Shown one piece after another: positions 18,801 through 26,642 of a stretch of DNA of 64,000 bases; the first letter of the stretch is position 1; every line of letters starts with the position of its first letter. The translations under genes and the position numbers were made by a program. Below the pieces are notes generated by a model. That model ran no database searches. It saw only the letters and a program-made list of their open reading frames with translations, and was not told the origin of the DNA. Source of the DNA: CAYPAV01 sp964408805 (GTDB lineage Bacteria; Pseudomonadota; Alphaproteobacteria; UBA8366); NCBI GenBank assembly GCA_964408805.1, contig CAYPAV010000008.1, forward strand, positions 124,001 through 188,000, given 5' to 3'.

Positions 18801-19349
18801 CGGCAGACGTTGAATCGGCTGGGAGTTGCCGATTGGATAGAGGTTTCGGCCGGGCGCGTACGTGGAATGCGCGTGACCTTGGCGGGGATCGTCTCGTCGC
18901 GGAAATTCGTGAATTCGGCGCGGGGTGGTCGTCTGGCGTTCGTGCAGATGTCGGATGCAACGGGGTCCTACGAATTGACCGTTTTTTCGGAGTTGCTGGC
19001 GCGAAGCCGAGATGTCCTTGAGTCCGGCACACCTTTGTTGGTCACCGCCGATATTCAGCGGCGCGACGAGGAGATTCGTGTATCCGCGCTCAAGATCGAA
19101 TCATTGGAGGAGGCCGCCGCCGCCGCCGCCGCGGGTCTTCAGGTTTTCCTTCGCGAGCCGAAAGCTCTCGAAGGTCTGTCGGGTGTCATTCGCGATCACG
19201 GAAACGGCGGCCGGGGCCGCCTCAGCCTCATTCTCGATCGCGATTTCCAGGAGATCGAGATGGAATTGCCCGAAACTTTTCAGATTTCTGCCGCGATGCG
19301 TGCCGCCATCAAGGCGATTCCGGGGGTCGTCGACGTACTCGACATCTGA
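15891..19349 (+). CDS. dnaE: DNA polymerase III subunit alpha
   Basis: This is the replicative polymerase catalytic subunit, 1152 residues. It has an N-terminal PHP domain (HLRVHSAYSLSEGAL, about 7-21), the polymerase active-site segment MPDFDIDFCKDGR, the FKFLGLKTLTV-like palm and finger region, a helix-hairpin-helix region, the OB domain around 990-1070 and a C-terminal tail. It is the DnaE1 form; there is no imuA/imuB neighbour. A (GCC)6GCG run at 19113-19133 encodes seven alanines between the OB domain and the C-terminal part. The 144 bases upstream contain no gene and no clear promoter that I would defend. Confidence 0.96.
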   Translation: MSHADFVHLRVHSAYSLSEGALRIKELIGLCQRHRMPAVAVTDTNNLFGALEFSLAAREAGVQPIIGAQLGLRREFAPGGIGPAGQTDQLVLLAQSMTGYANLLSLLSRAYLDTEPGEVAQIDIDDLAGSNEGLILLSGGPDGPVGRLLEAGQGPAAEAVLESLAKIFPGRFYLELMRHGLDRENRIEGDLIDLAYRHDIPLVATNEAFFADEVMYEAHDALLCISEGVPVSKRERRRVTPDHRFKSAEEMRVLFADLPEAIDNTMVIARRCAFMPEIRDPILPTYSALEGRSEEEALKDLAAAGLEKRLEAHVYRESMDDAARAEAAVSYRERFDFELKVINDMGYAGYFLIVADFIQWARREEIPVGPGRGSGAGSVVAWALTITDLDPLKWGLLFERFLNPERVSMPDFDIDFCKDGRDKVIHYVQEAYGSDKVAQIITFGKLEARAVLRDVGRVLEMPYSQVDRICKLVPYNPANPVNLQAAIDGEPVLQQMRADDETVAKLMDTALKLEGLFRHASTHAAGVVIGDRPLDQLVPLYRDSRSEMPVTQFNMKYVELAGLVKFDFLGLKTLTVLDRATRLMADRGIGIDLTQIPLDDADTFKMLCGGDTVGVFQLESSGMRDVLRKLKPDRFEDIIAVVALYRPGPMDNIPSYIKRKHGEEKIDFLHPMLEDILQETHGIAIYQEQVMEIAQVLSGYSLGGADLLRRAMGKKIRSEMEAQRKNFIDGAVERGVNEGTASDIFVQVEKFAGYGFNKSHAAAYALVAYQTAYLKANYPVEFMAASMTLDAGNTDKLNQFRVELERLGIDFLPPDVQKSDAEFSVESVADGYAVRYALGAIRNVGPAAMASLAAEREENGEFANFFEFAERLESQVMNKRQLENLARAGAFDSLNPNRHQVFDAVETLIRHANLIQDERESKQVNLFGDTLGEGSRPPLPDVEDWSSEELLHHEHDAIGFYLSAHPLESYRQTLNRLGVADWIEVSAGRVRGMRVTLAGIVSSRKFVNSARGGRLAFVQMSDATGSYELTVFSELLARSRDVLESGTPLLVTADIQRRDEEIRVSALKIESLEEAAAAAAAGLQVFLREPKALEGLSGVIRDHGNGGRGRLSLILDRDFQEIEMELPETFQISAAMRAAIKAIPGVVDVLDI
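19113..19133 (+). repeat. in-frame GCC trinucleotide repeat in dnaE
   Basis: Six GCC units and one GCG encode Ala1075-Ala1081 of DnaE in an interdomain linker. Units could be gained or lost without a frameshift, so linker length may vary between strains. Confidence 0.9.
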
Positions 19350-19368
19350 GCATCACCTGACACGCCGC

Positions 19369-19397
19369 TTGCAATAGACCGGCGCTGCCGCTATATC
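19369..19397 (+). promoter_or_regulatory. candidate sigma-70 promoter for rpsB-tsf
   Basis: TTGCAA at 19369-19374 and TATATC at 19392-19397 are separated by 17 bases, a good housekeeping spacing. Transcription would start near 19404, giving a leader of about 110 bases before rpsB. It is the first plausible promoter after dnaE. It is seen in sequence only. Confidence 0.6.
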
Positions 19398-19422
19398 GGC
19401 GCGCAATTGAACAACTTCACAC

Positions 19423-19495
19423 GTGGGTCCGCGGGCCATGCCATATATCGCATGGGTCGCTCCGGTGCCGATTTTCGGCGACACCCACGGCGGAC
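19423..19495 (+). promoter_or_regulatory. candidate structured leader of rpsB mRNA
   Basis: The leader can form a three-way junction. An outer stem GTGGGT (19423-19428) with ACCCAC (19483-19488) encloses one hairpin CCATGC/GCATGG (19436-19455) and a second GCCGA/TCGGC (19467-19479). A competing pairing GTCCGC (19427-19432) with GCGGAC (19490-19495) overlaps the outer stem and reaches within six bases of the ribosome site. Ribosomal protein S2 is known to repress its own operon through the leader in other bacteria, so this could be such a site. Function is inferred. Confidence 0.4.
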
Positions 19496-19516
19496 GAACC
19501 GGAAAAGGAAAAAATC

Positions 19517-20413
19517 ATGGCGATGCCATCATTCACCATGCGTCAGCTACTGGAAGCCGGCGTGCATTTTGGTCATACGACGCGGCGCTGGAATCCGAAA
19601 ATGGAACAGTACATTTTCGGTGTCCGGAACGGCGTGCACATCATCGATCTTGAGCAGTCAGTGCCTATGCTGCACCGGGCGATGGAAGCGGTTCGCGACG
19701 TCGCCGCCGGTGGCGGGCGTGTTCTGTTCGTCGGCACCAAACGTCAGGCATCGAAAATCGTCTCGGATTCCTCGGCACGTTGCGGCCAGTATTTCGTCAA
19801 TCATCGCTGGCTCGGCGGCATGTTGACGAACTGGAAGACCATTTCCAACTCGATCAAACGTTTGCGCGCGATCGAGGAGCAGTTGGCCGAGGAACAGGTC
19901 GGTCTTACGAAGAAGGAATTGCTGCGACTGCAGCGTGAGCGAAACAAGCTTGATCAAACGCTGGGCGGAATCAAGGAAATGGGCGGTTTGCCCGACATCC
20001 TGTTTATTGTCGATACGAACAAGGAATCGATTGCGGTTCACGAAGCACAGAAACTCGGCCTTCCGATCATTGCCGTGATCGACAGTAATTCCGATCCGGA
20101 AGGAATTACATATCCGATCCCCGGAAATGACGATGCGATGCGTGCGATCGGACTTTATTGCGATCTGATTTCAGGGTCCGTCCTTGATGGTCTGCAAGCC
20201 GAACTGATGGCCAGCGGCGGCGACCAGGGCGAAGACGAAAATCCGGTCACCGAGACGCTTCCCGAAGCGCCCAAGGAAGCCGCGGCCGTGGAAGCCCCGA
20301 AAGAGAATGCTGACGCGGCAAAAGATCCGAAAGAGGCGACCGCCGCCGATAGCAACCCGACCGACGGCGGAACCGAAAAGGAAGACACCGCCGAGGCGAA
20401 GGTCGAAGCTTGA
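19517..20413 (+). CDS. rpsB: 30S ribosomal protein S2
   Basis: This is a structural protein of the small ribosomal subunit. The 298-residue protein starts with the conserved TMRQLLEAGVHFGHTTRRWNP-like region and contains NHRWLGGMLTNWKTI and the conserved IAVIDSNSDPEGITYPIPGNDD. Beyond about residue 235 it has an acidic, alanine-, glutamate- and lysine-rich tail of about 60 residues that E. coli S2 lacks; such tails occur in some Alphaproteobacteria. The start at 19517 is preceded by GGAAAAGGA. It is the first gene of the rpsB-tsf-pyrH-frr cluster. Confidence 0.97.
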   Translation: MAMPSFTMRQLLEAGVHFGHTTRRWNPKMEQYIFGVRNGVHIIDLEQSVPMLHRAMEAVRDVAAGGGRVLFVGTKRQASKIVSDSSARCGQYFVNHRWLGGMLTNWKTISNSIKRLRAIEEQLAEEQVGLTKKELLRLQRERNKLDQTLGGIKEMGGLPDILFIVDTNKESIAVHEAQKLGLPIIAVIDSNSDPEGITYPIPGNDDAMRAIGLYCDLISGSVLDGLQAELMASGGDQGEDENPVTETLPEAPKEAAAVEAPKENADAAKDPKEATAADSNPTDGGTEKEDTAEAKVEA

Positions 20414-20466
20414 GCGGGGATGGATTTTTCCGCCGCTGAGCACGAGTGGAATTAGAGGAAAGTATC

Positions 20467-21393
20467 ATGGCTGAGATTACGGCGGCGCTGGTCAAGGAAC
20501 TTCGCGAGAAGACCGGCGCAGGGATGATGGATTGCAAGAAGGCCCTGGTTGAGGTTTCGGGCGATATCGAGGCGGCGGTCGATTTCCTGCGCACCAAGGG
20601 GCTCGCCGCGGCCGCCAAGAAATCCGGCAGGGTCGCCTCCGAGGGCTTGGTCGCCGTGGTGACGAAGGACGGAAACGGGGCGGTCGTCGAGGTGAATGCC
20701 GAAACCGACTTCGTGGCGCGCAACGACGAGTTCCAACAGTTCGTGAAAACCACGGCGGATATCGCATTGACCGAGGAGGGCGATGCGGATCGTATCAAAT
20801 CGGCCGCCTATCCCGGGACCGATCGGAACGTCGAGGAGCAGTTGACCCACAATATCGCGACCATCGGGGAGAATATGAGCCTGCGCCGTTCGGCGACACT
20901 TTCGGTGGGGAAGGGCGTTGTCGTCTCGTATGTTCACAATGCGCTGGTACCGGGTCTCGGAAAGATCGGCGTTTTGCTGGGCCTCGAATCGGAAGGCGAT
21001 TTGGGTGCGCTGGAAGGGCTCGGCAAGCAATTGGCGATGCATGTTGCGGCGGCGCGTCCGGAGACACTGTCGATTGAGACAATCGAGGCCGGCGCTCTCG
21101 AGCGTGAACGAAGCGTTCTGGCCGAACAGGCAAGAGCCAGCGGCAAACCCGATAATATCATCGAAAAGATGGTCGAGGGCCGGCTGCGGAAATATTATGA
21201 GGAAGTCGCACTTCTGGAGCAGACCTTTGTCGTTGATAATGAAACCAAGGTCCGTAAGGTGGTGGAGAACGCGGCAGCGGAGATCGGATCGCCCGTGACG
21301 CTGTCGGGGTTCGTAAGGTTCGAATTAGGCGAAGGTATAGAGCGCGAGGAAAGCGACTTCGCCGCGGAGGTCGCGGCGACGCTCGAGAGCTAG
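20467..21393 (+). CDS. tsf: elongation factor Ts
   Basis: This is the nucleotide exchange factor that recharges EF-Tu with GTP. The 308-residue protein begins MAEITAALVKELREKTGAGMMDCKKAL, the family's N-terminal UBA-like region including the EF-Tu contact, and carries the core AETDFVARNDEF. The ATG at 20467 is preceded by AGAGGAAAG and gives the family N-terminus; a slightly earlier in-frame start at 20446 is not supported. It lies 53 bases after rpsB and one base before pyrH. Confidence 0.97.
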   Translation: MAEITAALVKELREKTGAGMMDCKKALVEVSGDIEAAVDFLRTKGLAAAAKKSGRVASEGLVAVVTKDGNGAVVEVNAETDFVARNDEFQQFVKTTADIALTEEGDADRIKSAAYPGTDRNVEEQLTHNIATIGENMSLRRSATLSVGKGVVVSYVHNALVPGLGKIGVLLGLESEGDLGALEGLGKQLAMHVAAARPETLSIETIEAGALERERSVLAEQARASGKPDNIIEKMVEGRLRKYYEEVALLEQTFVVDNETKVRKVVENAAAEIGSPVTLSGFVRFELGEGIEREESDFAAEVAATLES

Positions 21394-21394
21394 A

Positions 21395-22165
21395 ATGACG
21401 GTGGTGGAGAAGCGAGCGGAAGCTCTGGAAGACGAGAAAAAGGCCGGCGGTGCCACGCATCGTCGTGTTCTCCTGAAACTGTCCGGCGAAGCCTTGATGG
21501 CGGACCGCGATTACGGCCTCGATCCCGGCATGGTCGATCGTATCGCCGAGGAGGTTCGGTCGGTCGCCGAACTCGGTTTTGAAATCTGTCTGGTCATCGG
21601 AGGCGGTAATATATTCCGTGGCGTCTCGGGCGCCGCGAGTGGAATGGACCGCGCCTCGGCCGATTATATGGGAATGCTCGCCACGGTCATAAATGCGCTT
21701 GCGATGCAAAACGCGCTTGAGCGTGCCGGCGTGCAAACCCGGGTGCTGTCGGCGATTCCGATGCAGTCCGTCTGTGAACCCTATATCCGCCGGCGAGCCA
21801 TTCGGCACATGGAGCGCGGGCGCGTCGTGATTTTCGCGGCGGGGACGGGAAATCCCTTCTTCACGACCGATACGGCGGCGGCTCTCCGCGCTTCGGAGAT
21901 GAATTGTTCAGCACTGTTGAAGGCCACGAAGGTCGACGGTGTCTACAGCGACGATCCCGCCAAGAATGCAAATGCGGAAAGATATGGCTCCTTGAGCTAC
22001 CATGAAGTCCTGGTGCGCGACCTAAAGGTCATGGACGCCTCGGCGGTTTCGCTGGCCCGAGAAAACGACATACCGATAATCGTGTTTTCAATATACGATA
22101 GGGGTGCCTTCGCCGAAGTCGTTCGGGGCGAGGGACGCTTTACGGTAATCGATCACGGGGAGTAA
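21395..22165 (+). CDS. pyrH: uridylate kinase
   Basis: It phosphorylates UMP to UDP in pyrimidine nucleotide synthesis. The 256-residue protein belongs to the amino-acid-kinase fold and has VLLKLSGEAL at the phosphate-binding strand, VIGGGNIFRG, ADYMGMLATVINALAMQ and the segment KATKVDGVYSDDP. Compared with the usual enzyme it has about 20 extra charged residues before the first strand, so the start may lie downstream; no better ATG is present before RVLLKLSGE. One base separates it from tsf. Confidence 0.95.
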   Translation: MTVVEKRAEALEDEKKAGGATHRRVLLKLSGEALMADRDYGLDPGMVDRIAEEVRSVAELGFEICLVIGGGNIFRGVSGAASGMDRASADYMGMLATVINALAMQNALERAGVQTRVLSAIPMQSVCEPYIRRRAIRHMERGRVVIFAAGTGNPFFTTDTAAALRASEMNCSALLKATKVDGVYSDDPAKNANAERYGSLSYHEVLVRDLKVMDASAVSLARENDIPIIVFSIYDRGAFAEVVRGEGRFTVIDHGE

Positions 22166-22168
22166 ACC

Positions 22169-22726
22169 ATGGCCGAGATTGATTTGGATGATTTGGAACG
22201 CCGGATGCACGGTGCGCTGGACGCGCTGCAGCGGGAATTCGGCGGCCTGCGGACCGGGAGAGCTTCGGCAAGCCTGCTTGAACCGCTTACCGTCGATGCT
22301 TATGGCTCTCATATGCCCATGAATCAAGTCGGTACCATCAGCGTGCCGGAGGCCCGTCTGCTGACAGTCCAGGTTTGGGATCAGCAATTGGTGAAATCGG
22401 TCGAAAAGGCGATCCTCGAGTCGGAGTTGGGACTGAACCCGCAGACGGAAGGCGCGCTAATCCGCATCCCGATTCCGGATCTCAGCGAGGAGCGGCGGCT
22501 GGAATTGAAGAAGGTCGCGAGTCGTTATGCCGAGCAAGCACGTGTCGCCGTTCGCAATGTTCGTCGCGACGGAATGGAAACGTTGAAGCAAATGGAGCGC
22601 GACAGCGAGATTTCCCAGGATGAGCACAAAGGGCAGTCAGACAGCATTCAACGCTTGACCGACGATCATATTGAATTGATCGACGAGGCGGTAGAAGCCA
22701 AAGAAGCTGAGATCATGCAGGTTTGA
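22169..22726 (+). CDS. frr: ribosome recycling factor
   Basis: It dissociates post-termination ribosomes together with EF-G. The 185-residue protein has the expected two-domain pattern: LQREFGGLRTGRASASLLE in the long helical domain, VDAYGSHMPMNQVGTISVPEARLLTVQVWD in the beta domain, and RRDGMETLKQMERD in the last helices. It is preceded by a good GGGGAG site. It ends just before uppS, and the TTG at the end of frr would overlap uppS if used. Confidence 0.97.
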   Translation: MAEIDLDDLERRMHGALDALQREFGGLRTGRASASLLEPLTVDAYGSHMPMNQVGTISVPEARLLTVQVWDQQLVKSVEKAILESELGLNPQTEGALIRIPIPDLSEERRLELKKVASRYAEQARVAVRNVRRDGMETLKQMERDSEISQDEHKGQSDSIQRLTDDHIELIDEAVEAKEAEIMQV

Positions 22727-22728
22727 CG

Positions 22729-23469
22729 ATGGTATCGGTTCCGGCAGTTGCCAACGGTGGGCGAACTCCGACACATGTGGCGGTCATCATGGACGGCAAT
22801 GGTCGTTGGGCGAAGGCACGCGGTTTGCCGCGCGCCGAAGGCCATCGCCGCGGTGCCGTCGCGGTACGCCGGACGGTCGAGGCCGCCGCCGCCTCAGGCG
22901 TTTCCTATCTGACTTTATTCGGGTTTTCTTCCGAGAACTGGAACCGTCCCGAGAGCGAGGTCGAAGACCTGATGCTTCTGCTCCGGGTCTATCTCCGATC
23001 GGAGATCGCCGAACTGCACAAGAACAACATTCGATTCAAGGTAATTGGTGACCGCTTGCGGCTTCCGGGCGAAGTCGTTCGATTGATCGAGCACGCGGAG
23101 GTGACGACAAAAGAGAACACCGGTCTCACGATGGTCCTCGCATTGAGCTATGGCGGCCGCCAGGAGATCGCGGCGGCAGCGAAATCACTTGCCGAGAAGG
23201 CGGTTCGTGGCGAAATCGATCCCGGCGAAATAGACGCCGATACTGTGCAGCGCCAACTTCTGACCCAGGATATTCCGGATCCCGATCTTCTGATCCGTAC
23301 GAGCGGCGAGCAGCGGATCAGCAATTTTCTTCTTTGGCAAATCGCTTATTGCGAGTTGGTGTTCCTGGAGACGCACTGGCCCGATTTTGGCGCCGATGAC
23401 TTGGAACAGGCGATTCGGGAATATCAAAAACGCGATCGACGGTTTGGGACGTCCGTTGGGGCTGGATAA
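22729..23469 (+). CDS. uppS: undecaprenyl diphosphate synthase (isoprenyl transferase)
   Basis: It extends farnesyl diphosphate with isopentenyl diphosphate to make the C55 carrier for peptidoglycan and O-antigen. The 246-residue protein has the catalytic MDGNGRWAKARGLPRAEGHR region with D22, TLFGFSSENWNRP in the middle and DLLIRTSGEQRISNFLLWQ near the C-terminus. The ATG at 22729 follows CAGG at a good distance; a TTG at 22723 overlapping the frr stop is an alternative. The end overlaps or abuts cdsA depending on the cdsA start. Confidence 0.95.
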   Translation: MVSVPAVANGGRTPTHVAVIMDGNGRWAKARGLPRAEGHRRGAVAVRRTVEAAAASGVSYLTLFGFSSENWNRPESEVEDLMLLLRVYLRSEIAELHKNNIRFKVIGDRLRLPGEVVRLIEHAEVTTKENTGLTMVLALSYGGRQEIAAAAKSLAEKAVRGEIDPGEIDADTVQRQLLTQDIPDPDLLIRTSGEQRISNFLLWQIAYCELVFLETHWPDFGADDLEQAIREYQKRDRRFGTSVGAG

Positions 23470-23479
23470 GCTGAGTTCA

Positions 23480-24271
23480 TTGAAAACGCGCATTCTGTCG
23501 TCGCTCGTCCTGCTTCCGAGCGCGTTGCTGATCATTTGGTTGGGCGGTTGGTATTTTGTAGGTTTTCTCTCAGTTCTTAGTCTCTTGATCGTCTGGGAAT
23601 TGATTGGATTGAGCGGAACGAGGATTGGGCTGGCGGCCGTGGTTACGATGTTCGCCGGCGCGGCGGTGCCGTTCGCGTTCTTGTTTTTTGGCATTGAGGT
23701 CGCGGCAGCGGTGGGTCTTTTCGGACTGGGGCTCTGCATAACAATCCGGGAGGTCCGGCAGAGCGAAAACCGGACCTTTCTTGGATCGATGTATACGATC
23801 TCGATAACCGCAATGGCCGCGTTCGCTTGGCTTCGCGAGCGTCCGGAAGAGGGGCTCGTCATAGTTCTTTGGTTGCTGACCGTGGTCGCCGTGACGGACA
23901 TTGCGGCGTATCTTGTCGGGTCCACGCTAAAGGGCCCCAAATTGGCACCTAAATTGAGTCCAAACAAAACATGGTCGGGACTAATCGGGGGATGTATCGG
24001 CGCGGCTGCGGTAGGAGCATTTTGGGCTTATTCATTGGAGCATTCCCTTGTGGGTTGGGTCATCGGGTTAAGCGCCTGTATGGCGGTCGTGGCGCAAATG
24101 GGCGATCTTATGGAATCCTCGCTGAAGCGGCGGTTTGGGGTGAAGGACACGAGCAATCTCATTCCGGGGCACGGTGGTATTCTCGATAGGTTCGATGGGC
24201 ACTTGACCGCCGGGCCTTTGGCGGCGCTAATTGCCGTTTATAATGGAGGGAGTCTTCTTACGTGGCCGTGA
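23480..24271 (+). CDS. cdsA: phosphatidate cytidylyltransferase
   Basis: It makes CDP-diacylglycerol, the branch point of phospholipid synthesis, in the inner membrane. The protein has about eight helices and the family signature in full, from SSLKRRFGVKDTSNLIPGHGG to ILDRFDG near the C-terminus. No ATG fits: the TTG at 23480 gives KTRILSSL, a typical N-terminus of 263 residues, and follows GGATAAG at nine bases. A TTG at 23456 inside uppS and an ATG much further into uppS are alternatives. The stop overlaps the dxr start by ten bases. Confidence 0.9.
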   Translation: MKTRILSSLVLLPSALLIIWLGGWYFVGFLSVLSLLIVWELIGLSGTRIGLAAVVTMFAGAAVPFAFLFFGIEVAAAVGLFGLGLCITIREVRQSENRTFLGSMYTISITAMAAFAWLRERPEEGLVIVLWLLTVVAVTDIAAYLVGSTLKGPKLAPKLSPNKTWSGLIGGCIGAAAVGAFWAYSLEHSLVGWVIGLSACMAVVAQMGDLMESSLKRRFGVKDTSNLIPGHGGILDRFDGHLTAGPLAALIAVYNGGSLLTWP

Positions 24272-25467
24272 TAATGGGTGACGCCGATGTCGCGGTGAAC
24301 GCGGAACCCCCGAGATCGATTTCGATCTTGGGATCGACCGGTTCGGTCGGCTGTCAAACGATCGATCTCCTTGTCCGCAATCGTGCGAATTACGTCGTGG
24401 AGAGTCTGACGGCCAATCGCAACGTCGAAGCGCTGGCCGAGCAGGCGCGGCTTCTGCGACCGAAGTTCGTCGCTATTGGCGACATCGAATGTTATTCGAC
24501 GTTAAAGGAAGCTCTCGCCCAAACTGGTATTGAGGTTGCGGCCGGGCCGGAGGCTTTGGTCGAGGCCGCGGAGCGTTCGGCAAACTGGGTCATGGCGGCG
24601 ATCGTCGGCGCGGCCGGCTTGGCGCCAACTTTGGCCGCGGTCCGCCGGGGTGCGATGGTTGCGCTTGCGAACAAGGAATGTCTGGTTTGCGCCGGAGAAT
24701 TGTTCATGTCGGAAGTCGAGACCGGTGAAGCGGTCCTTCTGCCCGTCGATTCCGAGCACAACGCGATTTATCAGGTTTTCGATTTTGATCGCATTGATGC
24801 TGTCGAGCGATTGATTCTTACGGCATCCGGCGGCCCGTTTCGCGAATGGTCGCGCGAAGACATGGCGGGCGTGACGCCGGCGCAAGCGGTCGCGCATCCG
24901 AATTGGGATATGGGGGCCAAGATTTCCGTTGATTCGGCGACAATGATGAATAAGGGCTTGGAAGTCATCGAGGCGCATCACATTTTTCAAATGCCCGAAG
25001 ATAGGCTCGACGTTCTTGTGCACCCGCAATCGGTTGTCCACAGCATGGTGTCTTATTCCGACGGATCGGTTCTAGCGCAGCTCGGAACGCCCGATATGCG
25101 AATTCCGATTGGCTATACACTTGCTTGGCCGGATCGAATGGCGACGCCTTCGGAGCGGTTGGATCTTGCGTCGATCGGTTCGTTGGAGTTCGAGACACCC
25201 GACCCGCAACGGTTTCCGGCGCTTGCTTTGGCACGCGAAGCGCTTAAGGCGGGTGGGTCGGCGCCGACCGTATTGAATGCGGCCAACGAAGTCGCGGTGG
25301 CCCATTTTCTTGAGGGTCGGATCGGATTTCTGGAAATCGCATCCGTGGCCGAGGAAACGCTTGGGAATTACGAGATGGGTTCGATGGCGACACTCGATGA
25401 TGTCATACGGGTTGACGATTTCGCGCGTCGCAAGGCGACTGAAATTTCGGCGTCGATTGATCGCTAG
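24262..25467 (+). CDS. dxr: 1-deoxy-D-xylulose 5-phosphate reductoisomerase
   Basis: This is the second step of the MEP isoprenoid pathway: NADPH-dependent conversion of DXP to MEP. The 401-residue protein has the nucleotide-binding GSTGSVGCQTIDL near residue 22, NKECLVCAGE, the metal-binding DSEHNAI, and NWDMGAKISVDSATMMNKGLE-type active-site sequence. The GTG at 24262 is chosen because GGAGGGAG lies at the right distance; it overlaps the end of cdsA. ispDF at the right edge provides later steps of the same pathway. Confidence 0.96.
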   Translation: MAVIMGDADVAVNAEPPRSISILGSTGSVGCQTIDLLVRNRANYVVESLTANRNVEALAEQARLLRPKFVAIGDIECYSTLKEALAQTGIEVAAGPEALVEAAERSANWVMAAIVGAAGLAPTLAAVRRGAMVALANKECLVCAGELFMSEVETGEAVLLPVDSEHNAIYQVFDFDRIDAVERLILTASGGPFREWSREDMAGVTPAQAVAHPNWDMGAKISVDSATMMNKGLEVIEAHHIFQMPEDRLDVLVHPQSVVHSMVSYSDGSVLAQLGTPDMRIPIGYTLAWPDRMATPSERLDLASIGSLEFETPDPQRFPALALAREALKAGGSAPTVLNAANEVAVAHFLEGRIGFLEIASVAEETLGNYEMGSMATLDDVIRVDDFARRKATEISASIDR

Positions 25468-25491
25468 CGAGATATATCGAGCGATCTTTTG

Positions 25492-26589
25492 ATGGAAACC
25501 CTTTTTGATATTTTCGGTGACGTGGTCCCATTTCTGATCGTTTTGACGGTCTTGGTGTTCGTCCACGAATTGGGACATTACTTGGTCGCGCGACGGAACA
25601 AGGTGCGGGTCGAGGTGTTTTCGATCGGCTTCGGACCAGAGCTGTTCGGATTTACGGATAAGGCCGATACCCGTTGGAAATTCTCGCTCATTCCGCTCGG
25701 CGGATACGTCAAGATGTTCGGCGAACAAGGCGAGGAGGCCGATGAGCCGATGCGGGCGCCGTTGAGCCCGGAGGAGCGTGCCACCGCGTTTCATGCGAAA
25801 TCTCTTGGACAGCGTGCTGCGATCGTGTTCGCGGGCCCGGCGGCGAACTTTTTGTTCGCGATCATATTATTCGCTGCGCTATTTAGTTTGGTTGGCCAAC
25901 CTTATACGACTCCCGTCGTCGGTAAGGTTTTGCCCGATAGCGCGGCGGAAAGTGCCGGCTTGTTGCCGGAGGATGTTTTCCTCTCTATCGACGGCCAATC
26001 AATCGAAAGATTCGAGGATGTCCAACAGATTGTCTTGTTGAATGCGGGCGAGCCGCTTCGGATTATCGTTGGGCGGGCGGAACGGGAAATCGAAGTCGTT
26101 GCGACCCCGCGCATGGTCGAACGAAGCGACCCCTCCGGGAACAAACATCGAATGGGTGTGCTTGGTGTCACCAGCAAGGGACGCGGATATGTCCGCCACG
26201 ACCCGTTGTCGGCGGTTTGGCAGGCAATACGAGAGACGTCGCGCCTTACCGTCGGGACGCTCAAGGCGCTCGGTCAAGTAATTTCCGGACGGCGGGAGAC
26301 GAAGGAACTTGGCGGGCCCATCCGGATTGCCCAGATGTCCCGGGATTTCGCGCGGGTCAGCCTCGATTCTTTGATCTGGTTAATGGCTCTACTGTCGATT
26401 AATTTAGGCCTTCTGAATCTATTCCCCGTTCCGATGTTGGATGGAGGACATCTCTTGTTTTACTGCTTCGAGGCGGTTCTGGGACGTCCGCTTGGTGCAA
26501 GAGTTCAGGAGTTCGGACTTCGTATAGGCTTATTTCTTGTTATTAGCCTGATGGTGTTCGTGACTGTAAACGATTTAATTAACTTGTGA
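25492..26589 (+). CDS. rseP: RIP metalloprotease RseP
   Basis: This is an inner-membrane site-2 protease that cleaves transmembrane segments, in other bacteria the anti-sigma-E factor and signal-peptide remnants. The 365-residue protein has the zinc motif HELGH at about 25-29, a PDZ domain (about 130-210) and the second active-site motif NLFPVPMLDGGHL near the C-terminus. Only one PDZ domain is evident where E. coli has two. The ATG at 25492 is used; the TTG just before it is in frame but adds only one residue. bamA follows after 53 bases. Confidence 0.93.
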   Translation: METLFDIFGDVVPFLIVLTVLVFVHELGHYLVARRNKVRVEVFSIGFGPELFGFTDKADTRWKFSLIPLGGYVKMFGEQGEEADEPMRAPLSPEERATAFHAKSLGQRAAIVFAGPAANFLFAIILFAALFSLVGQPYTTPVVGKVLPDSAAESAGLLPEDVFLSIDGQSIERFEDVQQIVLLNAGEPLRIIVGRAEREIEVVATPRMVERSDPSGNKHRMGVLGVTSKGRGYVRHDPLSAVWQAIRETSRLTVGTLKALGQVISGRRETKELGGPIRIAQMSRDFARVSLDSLIWLMALLSINLGLLNLFPVPMLDGGHLLFYCFEAVLGRPLGARVQEFGLRIGLFLVISLMVFVTVNDLINL

Positions 26590-26613
26590 ATTATTGGTAT
26601 TCTGAAATATAAA
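26584..26613 (+). promoter_or_regulatory. candidate internal promoter for bamA
   Basis: TTGTGA at 26584-26589, overlapping the rseP stop, and TATAAA at 26608-26613 are separated by 18 bases in an unusually AT-rich 53-base gap. It could give bamA-skp-fabZ-lpx a promoter independent of rpsB. The AT-rich context makes chance matches likely. Confidence 0.35.
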
Positions 26614-26642
26614 ATAATATAAGTAAGGATGAATACTGGATA

